Below are positions 52,891-64,000 of a stretch of 64,000 nucleotides of DNA, one piece after another. The translations under genes were made by a program, and so were the position numbers. The notes beneath the pieces are model-generated. The model was not told where the DNA came from. It searched no databases and was given only the letters and a program-made list of their open reading frames with translations. The stretch is taken from the NCBI GenBank assembly GCA_040388625.1, contig JAZKBK010000003.1, positions 558,001 to 622,000 of the forward strand. Reading direction: 5' to 3'. The first letter of the stretch is position 1. The number at the start of each line of letters is the position of its first letter. This DNA is from Gemmatimonadota bacterium (lineage in GTDB: Bacteria; Gemmatimonadota; Gemmatimonadetes; Gemmatimonadales; Gemmatimonadaceae).

Positions 52891-54030
52891 GTGGATACGC
52901 TTCGCAGTTTCAACACGCCCGCATGGGGCGAAGACCTTTCGTCCGTCTCGTTCCCGAAATTCGAAGGCGACACGGAAACGGATGTGTGCGTCGTGGGGCT
53001 CGGTGGCTCCGGGTTGTCGTGCATCCACGAGCTGCTCCGACTTGGACAGCGCGTCGTCGGTCTCGATGCGAACTCCGTCGGCGGCGGTGCCGCGGGACGT
53101 AACGGCGGCTTTCTACTCGCCGGTCTCTCCGCCTTCTACCACGACGCCGTCGCTGCGCTCGGCGATGCACGCGCGCGGCGCATCTATCAGCTCACGCTCG
53201 ACGAGATGGACCGCATCGCTGAGGACGCTCCTCAAACCGTACGACGTTGCGGCTCACTGCGGCTCGCGAGCTCTGACGCAGAAGAGGGTGATTGCGCTCT
53301 GCAACTGGCCGCAATGCGCGCCGACGGACTTGCAGTCACGCCATATGCTGGTCCCGACGGACGCGGTCTCCTCTTTCCCGCGGATGGTTCGTTCAATCCG
53401 CTCGCGCGCTGTCGCACTCTCGCACAACGTGCAGTGGAACTCGGCGCCACGCTGCACGAACAGTCGCGCGCAGTATCACTCGGCAACGGCGAGGTGCGCA
53501 CGAGCGACGGCCGCGTGCGCTGCAAGCATGTCATCGTTGCCGTGGACGGACATCTCGAGCTGCTGCTCCCGGAGCTTGCAGGGCGCGTGCGTACCGCGCG
53601 ATTGCAGATGCTCGGCACCGACCCTGCACCGGACGTCGACATTCCGCGTCCTGTGTACAGCCGATGGGGCTACGACTACTGGCAGCAGCTGCAGGATGGC
53701 CGCATCGTGATCGGCGGGTGCCGGGACAGATTCGTTGAAGATGAATGGACGACCGACACCGATCCGACGAGCGAAGTGCAGCAGTGCATCGAGCGCGTCC
53801 TGCGCGATACTGTCGGCGTGACGCAGCAAGTACGACACAGATGGGCCGCCGCTGTTTCGTACTCGTCAGGAATCCTGCCTGTGATGGAGCAGGTGCGACA
53901 GGGAGTGTGGGCGATCGGTGGCTACAGCGGAACGGGAAATGTGATCGGGGCGTTGTACGGGCGAATGGTCGCGCAGATAGCGGTCACGGGACAGTCCGAC
54001 CTGCTTTCCGCGCTGGCACCGAACGCGTAA
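52891..54030 (+). CDS. FAD-dependent oxidoreductase (DAO family)
   Basis: 379 residues from a GTG start. VCVVGLGGSGLSCIHELLRLGQ is the Rossmann FAD loop, and VGGGAAGRNGGFLLAG and a C-terminal YSGTGNVIGALYGRMVA (FAD-binding) are typical of the D-amino-acid oxidase fold (DadA/GlyOX/PuuB-like). The substrate is an amine or amino acid by family; none can be named. Confidence 0.88.
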   Translation: MDTLRSFNTPAWGEDLSSVSFPKFEGDTETDVCVVGLGGSGLSCIHELLRLGQRVVGLDANSVGGGAAGRNGGFLLAGLSAFYHDAVAALGDARARRIYQLTLDEMDRIAEDAPQTVRRCGSLRLASSDAEEGDCALQLAAMRADGLAVTPYAGPDGRGLLFPADGSFNPLARCRTLAQRAVELGATLHEQSRAVSLGNGEVRTSDGRVRCKHVIVAVDGHLELLLPELAGRVRTARLQMLGTDPAPDVDIPRPVYSRWGYDYWQQLQDGRIVIGGCRDRFVEDEWTTDTDPTSEVQQCIERVLRDTVGVTQQVRHRWAAAVSYSSGILPVMEQVRQGVWAIGGYSGTGNVIGALYGRMVAQIAVTGQSDLLSALAPNA

Positions 54031-54080
54031 TCAGTTCCAGCACAGTCGTCATCTTCGCGTGCAAACGGGATGACGAGGTA

Positions 54081-58234
<4,154 letters not shown>

Positions 58235-58250
<16 letters not shown>

Positions 58251-59626
58251 AACTTCTCCGCCCCCCACTCGATCGTCCTCTCGTACAGCGACCGGTGCTC
58301 CCACTCGGGCAGCTTTATCTCCTTGGAGTACTTGAGATCGTCCATGAAGACCGAATCCATCTCGGTGCCGAAGTCGGCGCCGAGCACGTTGAGATTGGAC
58401 TCGTTGTTGAACGCAAGCGAGCGGTTGTCGAAGTTCATGGAGCCGACGGATGACCACAATCCATCCGCAACGATCGTCTTGGAGTGTATCATCGTCGGAG
58501 TGTACTCGTAGATGTGCACACCGCCGCGCAACATCTGCTCATAATATGCCCGCCCTGCGAACACCGTGGTTTTCACATCGCTTCTGTCGCCAGCGGTGAT
58601 CACACGCACATCGACTCCTCGCTTGACAGCATCGATCAGCATCGTGCGGAATTCCGCGTCCGGCACGAAGTACGAATTGGTTATGTAGAGAGTCTTCTGT
58701 GCGCTCGCGATGGTCAGTGCGAGAAAACGCTCTGCGATCGTGCTGCCGACCGCCGGAGTGGTGTACATCAATCCGGCGACCGTATTGCCTACCGGCTCGA
58801 AGATAGCGGGCGGGAAGAACGTATCGCCGGTGAGCAGCATTCCCGTAGCCTCGGCCCATCCCGCGGCGAATGCAGCCTGGAGGGCAGCGACAGCCGGCCC
58901 CTCGAAGCGCACGTTCGACTCGCGCCACTGGTTCTCGTGATGGCCGTCACCCTGCCAGTAATCGGCGAGACCAAAGCCGCCCGTGTACGCGATGTGACCG
59001 TCGATCACCACCGCGCGCACGTGCGAGCGCGTTGCCGCGCGATTGAGTGTGTACCACCGGATACTCCGCAGCCACGCAACGCGTGCACCCGCGGCACGCA
59101 GCTTCTCGACGAAATCGGTCTTGCGCAGCGGACCGGATCCAAACGCGTCGAGCAGTACCAGCACGCGGACTCCTGCACGCGCACGCTCTATCAGACGATC
59201 CCTCATCTCATCCGCGACCTTGCCAGGCTCGGAGTAATACATCTGCACCGTGAGCGTGTGCTTCGCAGATGATATGTCGTTCCATAATCGCGGATACGTC
59301 CCGTCACCGTTCAGGCAGAGCGTAACCGCATTACCGCGCGAGAAGTGGGTGCTGGTGTACAGCTCCATCGCTTCCGCGAAGAGCGAATCGCCTACCACGG
59401 GCGGTCGATCGGCGGTGCCTGGAGCTATCACCGTGCGCACTGGCGTACCATGCGTTACCGACAGAACGCCAATCAGCACCAATGCGAGAACGACGACAGT
59501 GACCGCTATCTCGCCGGCGTACGTCAGAAGTGCTATCAATGATCCGTCACTCGGCTTGTGAATGGTCTGGTCTCCGGTTGCTCGACGCCACAGGTTCGCC
59601 ATTCCCCTATTCACTTCCCGTTCCAC
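58235..59626 (-). CDS. phospholipase D-like (cardiolipin synthase-type) protein
   Basis: About 463 residues. One N-terminal membrane helix (about 35-58) precedes two PLD domains. The second HKD is intact (MIHSKTIVADGLWSSVGS). The first reads SHVRAVVIDGHIAYTGG: His and Asp remain but the Lys is Arg, an unusual change at a catalytic position. Cardiolipin-synthase members need two HKD motifs. Start uncertain: GTG 59626 or ATG 59602. It is translationally coupled with lhr. Confidence 0.86.
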
Positions 59627-59667
59627 TTCCCTCTTCCAAGCGTGCCGGCATCGCCTATTCTATAGGT

Positions 59668-60528
59668 ATGCATCTGGCAGTGCCCGGCCGACGGCCGACG
59701 AGCAAGACAGTCGCCCTCGACCGGTCGCTCGAAGCCCTTCCCCTCTTCCGCCTCAGCGACTCGGCGGACGAGGGTGCCATAACGTACACCCCCCCGGGGG
59801 GTGGCCGCTGGCGCGTGCTGCCTGCACCCGGCGACAGGCTACCGGGTACCTTTGATCAGGACGTTTACGTCGAGATCCTGCACCGCTTCGGGGAGGCTGG
59901 CTTCCCCGCCGATGGTGTCGTTCGCTTCACGCTTCACTCGTTCCTCCGATCGATCGGCCGAAAGGTGGACGGCCGCACCTACGAGCAGCTCAGATCCGCG
60001 TTGAACCGGCTGGAGCGGACGAGACTTGAATCGAGCGGCGCTTACCAGATTGCTTCCGAACGACCGTTCGAAGGGACTTTCACCATTCTCAGCTCGGTCA
60101 CGATCCAGCGGCGCCGATTGACGGATCGGGACCAGCTGGCGCTTTTCTCAGCACTTTCGGCCTCGGAGCCTGGCGACGCCCGGGTAGTCGTATCACCGCA
60201 GCTTCGCGCCAACATCGCGGCCGGCAACACCATCTCGCTCTCGCTCCAGCAGTATGGCAGTCTGTCCAACCCGGTCGCTCGCCGGCTCTACCGTCTGCTG
60301 GCAACGGCCAGATCGCAGGACCACATAACCTGGCGCATCTCTCTTGGCCTATTGGCTTCGCAATTGCCTCTTACTCAGCGATATCCTTCTCATCTGCAGC
60401 GGGTATTACAACCGGCGCACGAGATGCTTATCGCCGCGGGACTCCTTAGAGACGCATCGTTTCACCAGCTCGACCGTGAGTGGCACGTGGACTACGTGCT
60501 GGCAACACGGAACACTATAGCCCCGTAG
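59668..60528 (+). CDS. plasmid-type replication initiator A (RepA-like)
   Basis: 286 residues resembling the plasmid RepA (replication initiator protein A) family. Typical patterns: GTFDQDVYVEILHRFGE, FLRSIGRKVDGRTYEQLRSALNRLERT, and a second winged-helix half, NPVARRLYRLLATARSQ, then HLQRVLQPAHEMLIAAGLL. Such initiators bind iterons at plasmid origins; I see no iteron array here. ATG 59668 is used, with a TATTCTATAGGT -10-like stretch just before it. It diverges from the PLD-like gene. It may be an inherited or domesticated chromosomal copy. Confidence 0.72.
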   Translation: MHLAVPGRRPTSKTVALDRSLEALPLFRLSDSADEGAITYTPPGGGRWRVLPAPGDRLPGTFDQDVYVEILHRFGEAGFPADGVVRFTLHSFLRSIGRKVDGRTYEQLRSALNRLERTRLESSGAYQIASERPFEGTFTILSSVTIQRRRLTDRDQLALFSALSASEPGDARVVVSPQLRANIAAGNTISLSLQQYGSLSNPVARRLYRLLATARSQDHITWRISLGLLASQLPLTQRYPSHLQRVLQPAHEMLIAAGLLRDASFHQLDREWHVDYVLATRNTIAP

Positions 60529-60541
60529 TTTTACAACCACT

Positions 60542-62140
60542 ATGCGTAAACCTCGCGTCCTACACCTGGCCGTCCTCGGGACGGTCGTGCTCCCCCTCGT
60601 TGTAGGGGCCTTTGTCTATCAGAAGCACGAAACTGTCGCCAGCGCTCAGCTGCTCGACGAAGTGCTTAGAATCACTGCCTCGCGCTACGTCGATAGCGTC
60701 GGCGCCAATGCGCTCTACGAGAAGGCCGCAACCGGCCTCGTGAAGGAGCTGAACGACCCCTATTCCGTCCTGTTCACCAAGAAGGAATTCGACCAGTTCA
60801 GCCAGCAGACGGGCGGCAAGTACGGCGGAATCGGCATGGAGATCGCGCCGACCAGCGGCTTCATCACCGTGCAGCGCGTATTCCCGCACACGCCGGCGTC
60901 AGCAGGCGGCGTGATGGAAGGCGACAGGATTCTCCAGATCGATACCGCAAACGCACGCGGCTGGACCAGCGCCCAGGTATCGGACAAGCTCAAGGGCGAT
61001 CCCGGCACCAAGGTGAGTGTCAAGTTCGGGCGCGCCGGCGTGGCCGATCCGATTCCGGTGACGTTCACGCGCGCCATCGTACACATCCCCGCAGTTCCAT
61101 TCACGCTGGTGTTCGGAAACGTCGGCTACATCCCGTTGCAGCAGTTCAACGAGACCGCGACGCAGGAAGTGAGCGACGCGATCTCCGACGTCACCAAGGC
61201 CGGTGCCAATCGCATCGTCTTCGACATGCGCGGCAACCCGGGCGGCTTCCTTGACCAGGCGATCTCCACCAGCAACCTGTTCCTCCCGCAGGGCCAGTCC
61301 ATCCTGAGCGTTCGCGGACGCACGGGTGAAGTCGAGGCGTACAGCGCGACCGACGCGCCCAAGGAGCCCAAGATCCCGATAGTAGTGCTCGTCGATGGCC
61401 ATACGGCATCCGCGTCGGAGATCGTCGCCGGCTCGCTGCAGGATCACGACCGCGCGCTGATCATGGGCACCACGTCGTTTGGAAAGGGTCTCGTCCAGAG
61501 CCTCTTCAAGCTGGATGGTGGCTACGCGCTCAAGATGACGACGGCCAAGTGGTATACGCCGAGTGGCCGGTCGATTCAGAAGGAACGCAAGCTGCTGCCG
61601 GACGGAGAGTTCGTGGAAGTCATGCCGGACTCGCTCGAGACCGACTCCATGCGTCGTGCGCGTCCGCAGTACAAGAGTGACGCGGGCCGCATCGTGTACG
61701 GCGGTGGCGGCATCACGCCTGACATCATCGTCAAGCCTGACACGTTGAGCACGCCGGAGCAGGACCTGCTCAAGAGCCTCGCGCCAAAGTCCCAGATCTT
61801 CGCGCAGGCGATGCAGGATTACGCCGCCGAGATGAAGGGCAAGGTGAAGCCCAACTTCACGGTGACGCCGGAGATGCGGAACACCTTCCTCGCGCAGTTG
61901 AAGAAGAAGGGTGTCACGGTCGATTCGACGTTGCTTGCGAAGGGCGCCGGAACCGAGCTCGACCGCATCATCGGGCAGCGCATCACGACGATGGCGTTCG
62001 GCGATTCCGCGGCCAAGCGGAAGTATCTCGATGACGACAATCAGCTTCAGAAGGCGATCGCGGCACTCAAGGGCGTACAGAACACGCAGGGACTTTTCGC
62101 TCTGGCGCAGAAGGCGCAGGGCATGGCATCGAACCGGTAA
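60542..62140 (+). CDS. C-terminal processing peptidase, S41 family
   Basis: 532 residues. N-terminal signal or anchor helix (about 9-24), a PDZ domain (about 95-180, with GIGMEIAPTSGFITVQRVFP), then the S41 protease core. DMRGNPGGFLDQAI is typical, Ser290 in TASASEI is the nucleophile and Lys315 in SFGKGLVQ the general base. A C-terminal helical extension of about 120 residues follows. Periplasmic protein processing or quality control. It is 13 bases after the initiator gene. Confidence 0.94.
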   Translation: MRKPRVLHLAVLGTVVLPLVVGAFVYQKHETVASAQLLDEVLRITASRYVDSVGANALYEKAATGLVKELNDPYSVLFTKKEFDQFSQQTGGKYGGIGMEIAPTSGFITVQRVFPHTPASAGGVMEGDRILQIDTANARGWTSAQVSDKLKGDPGTKVSVKFGRAGVADPIPVTFTRAIVHIPAVPFTLVFGNVGYIPLQQFNETATQEVSDAISDVTKAGANRIVFDMRGNPGGFLDQAISTSNLFLPQGQSILSVRGRTGEVEAYSATDAPKEPKIPIVVLVDGHTASASEIVAGSLQDHDRALIMGTTSFGKGLVQSLFKLDGGYALKMTTAKWYTPSGRSIQKERKLLPDGEFVEVMPDSLETDSMRRARPQYKSDAGRIVYGGGGITPDIIVKPDTLSTPEQDLLKSLAPKSQIFAQAMQDYAAEMKGKVKPNFTVTPEMRNTFLAQLKKKGVTVDSTLLAKGAGTELDRIIGQRITTMAFGDSAAKRKYLDDDNQLQKAIAALKGVQNTQGLFALAQKAQGMASNR

Positions 62141-62160
62141 GCCGCATCGAACAACGCGCC

Positions 62161-63288
62161 GTGACAGACGAAACTGAAGCGCGCGCGGCCGAAGTCAGCG
62201 TGATGCGCCACTCGCTGAGCCTTGCAATTCTTGCATTGCTCGCGGTGGTCTACACGCTGTACTTTGGCCGCGCGTTTTTCATCCCCATCTTCTTCGCCTT
62301 CGAGCTCAGCTTTCTGTTGAGCCCGGCGATCAGGTGGTCGCGGAGAGTACTGCACGTTCCCGCGCCGCTCACAGCCGGCGTACTGATACTCGCGCTCGCC
62401 GGCGGCCTGGGCCTCGGCGTGTACGAGCTCGCGGCGCCCGCGCAGGGATGGCTCACGTCCGCGCCAGCGACGCTCAAGCAGGCCGGCGACAAGCTCCACA
62501 AGATCATGAAGCCGATGGAGCAGGTGTCGCGCACCGCCGAGCAGATGGACAAGGTTACCAGCGTATCCGGCAATGGCACACCGACGCGCACCGTTGTTGT
62601 GGCGGGACCGAGCATGGGATCGCGCTTTTTCGGAACGACGCAGAGTATCATCGGGGCGTTGCTCGAGGTGCTCGTACTGCTCTTCTTTCTGCTGGCAGCG
62701 GGCGACCTCTTTTTGCAGAAGACGATAAAGGTTGCGACGGGGCCAGGGAGCCAGCAAGTGGCGATCGAAGTGGCTCGGCAGATCGAGGCGTCGATATCGC
62801 GTTATCTCGTGACGTCGGCGTTGCTCAACGTCGCCGAGGGTGCCGTGTTCACCGGCATCATGTATCTGCTCAAGATGCCGAACCCGTTTCTGTGGGGCGC
62901 ACTTGTAACCTGTCTCGAGTTCATACCGTACATCGGCGCGCTCACGCTCGTTGCGATTCTCACCATCGCATCGCTCACCGTGTTCGACAACGTCGCGCAC
63001 GCGCTGATCGTGCCCGGGAGCTTCGTCGCGCTGAACATGATCCAGGGCAACCTTATCGGGCCGATGGTGATGGGCCATCGTCTGTCTCTCAACCCCGTCG
63101 CGATATTCATCGGAGTCGCGTTCTGGTGGGAGATCTGGGGGATCGCCGGCGCATTCATCGCGGTCCCGATGTTGGCGTCGCTCAAGATAGTGTGCGATCA
63201 TGTAGAGTGGCTTTCGGGCGTTGGCGAGTTCCTCGGCCAGCGCGACGCGGATGAGCGACGGATCGCGGTACGACCCGCAACAACGTGA
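62161..63288 (+). CDS. AI-2E family transporter (PerM/YdiK-like)
   Basis: 375 residues from GTG 62161. About eight membrane helices; the family-typical EAxxALxxPFLWGALxxLLEFIPYIG-like stretch is present as NPFLWGALVTCLEFIPYIG, followed by GNLIGPMVMGHRLSLNP and FWWEIWGIAGAFIAVPMLA. Export of small molecules or ions; autoinducer-2 transport is shown only for some members. 20 bases after ctpA, probably one transcript. Confidence 0.92.
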   Translation: MTDETEARAAEVSVMRHSLSLAILALLAVVYTLYFGRAFFIPIFFAFELSFLLSPAIRWSRRVLHVPAPLTAGVLILALAGGLGLGVYELAAPAQGWLTSAPATLKQAGDKLHKIMKPMEQVSRTAEQMDKVTSVSGNGTPTRTVVVAGPSMGSRFFGTTQSIIGALLEVLVLLFFLLAAGDLFLQKTIKVATGPGSQQVAIEVARQIEASISRYLVTSALLNVAEGAVFTGIMYLLKMPNPFLWGALVTCLEFIPYIGALTLVAILTIASLTVFDNVAHALIVPGSFVALNMIQGNLIGPMVMGHRLSLNPVAIFIGVAFWWEIWGIAGAFIAVPMLASLKIVCDHVEWLSGVGEFLGQRDADERRIAVRPATT

Positions 63289-63291
63289 GAG

Positions 63292-64000
63292 ATGGCGACT
63301 ACGAAGAAGAAGACAACGGTAAAGGCGGCTGGAAAGACGGAGAGAAAGTCAGTAAGCAACGCACCTGAGAAGTTCACCGGATTCAGACCTGCGGCACTGA
63401 CCTTTCTGCGCGGCCTGGCGCGGAACAATAAGCGCGAGTGGTTCGAGGCGAACCGGTCGCGATACGAAACTGAAGTCAAGCGACCGCTGCAGGTGCTGGT
63501 CGAGGAGATCGACGCGCGGCTCGGCGAGATTGCGCCGGAGATGGTGGGGAATCCCAAGCGGTCGATATTCCGGATCTATCGCGACGTGCGGTTCTCGAAG
63601 GACAAGTCGCCGTACAAGACAAACGCTGCGGCGTGGTTCTATCATCGCGATGCGGGGCATGCTGTTGGTACTGCTGCCGTGCACGGTGGAGCTGGGTTCT
63701 ATTTTCAGATCGCACCGGGGGAGTGTATTGTTGCGGGCGGGATCTGGATGCCACCTGCGGCCGCCTTGAAGACACTGCGTGAAGCAATCGCGGATGATCC
63801 GGATGCGTTGAGATCGATACTGCGGCAGCCTGCGTTCAAGCGCGCGTTCGGTGCGTTGAGCGATGAGGCGGTGTTGAAGCGGACGCCGCGCGCGTTCGAT
63901 CCGGAGCATCCTGCTGCTGACCTGTTGCGGTACAAGTCGTTCACGGTGAGTCGCGAGCTTTCGGAAGACGACATGTCGAGTGCAAAGCTGCCGGACACGG
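63292..64000 (+). CDS. DUF2461 family protein, cut off by the window end
   Basis: At least 236 residues, with no stop before the window end. A Lys-rich leader (about 1-28) precedes FRPAALTFLRGLARNNKREW, YETEVKRPLQVLVEEIDARL, FRIYRDVRFSKDKSPYKTN and GGAGFYFQIAPGECIVAGGIW, the DUF2461/TIGR02453 pattern. Function not known. ATG 63292 lies 3 bases after the transporter stop. Confidence 0.88.
   Translation, partial: MATTKKKTTVKAAGKTERKSVSNAPEKFTGFRPAALTFLRGLARNNKREWFEANRSRYETEVKRPLQVLVEEIDARLGEIAPEMVGNPKRSIFRIYRDVRFSKDKSPYKTNAAAWFYHRDAGHAVGTAAVHGGAGFYFQIAPGECIVAGGIWMPPAAALKTLREAIADDPDALRSILRQPAFKRAFGALSDEAVLKRTPRAFDPEHPAADLLRYKSFTVSRELSEDDMSSAKLPDT

Overview
The window looks like chromosomal DNA from a high-GC, Gram-negative-type bacterium (TonB-dependent receptor, signal peptides, a lipoprotein). 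The gene mix fits Gemmatimonadota: a futalosine-pathway mqnD, a type I and a type III glutamine synthetase side by side, an EAL-HDOD protein, a plasmid-type initiator gene in a chromosomal setting, and secreted hydrolases. The phylum is inferred from gene content, not from a marker gene.

Positions 1-12630 form an accessory island. It is visibly more AT-rich than the rest, and its right end abuts a tRNA-Cys(GCA) gene (12631-12702, minus strand). From the left it holds a complete minus-strand CBASS anti-phage operon read 5044 to 4: a Cap4-like nuclease-SAVED effector, a CD-NTase (cyclic oligonucleotide synthase), a Cap2-like E2-E1 ligase and a Cap3-like JAB peptidase, all with overlapping reading frames. 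Diverging from it is a class II Fic protein. Then come a DnaB-type helicase that lacks the DnaB N-terminal domain and a large protein with a PD-(D/E)XK nuclease core. A frameshifted LysR remnant and a small Cys-rich protein follow. The helicase/nuclease pair has no name I recognise and is the best candidate for an undescribed system.

Positions 12771-30100 are core or flexible genome: an esterase, then a signalling block (CHASE3-PAS kinase, Rcp1-like regulator, receiver-kinase, and a convergent 980-residue hybrid kinase) with no DNA-binding output. Next is a copper operon read 25508 to 20578 (metal-ligand-rich exported protein, TonB receptor, CopC-CopD fusion, YcnI-like protein). Then come a DUF421 protein, an EAL-HDOD protein, a SWIM-finger protein and a SigK/RskA-like sigma and anti-sigma pair.

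Positions 30200-45240 hold small exported or membrane proteins, divergent glnA (GSI) and glnN (GSIII), a PLP decarboxylase, an ArsR regulator, a ClpP-family protease, a YidB-like protein, a PP2C phosphatase, a CGNR regulator divergent from an EamA transporter, a secreted esterase, a tandem hairpin repeat, an Fsr-like MFS exporter and further membrane or exported proteins.

Positions 45369-64000 hold a PEBP lipoprotein, a class A beta-lactamase-like protein, a zinc-ribbon membrane protein, mqnD, an AT-hook/histone-H1-like protein, a hydrolase overlapping a MerR-like regulator, a second EamA transporter, an FAD oxidoreductase, an lhr helicase overlapping a PLD-like gene, a RepA-type initiator, a CtpA protease, an AI-2E family transporter and a DUF2461 gene cut off by the window end.
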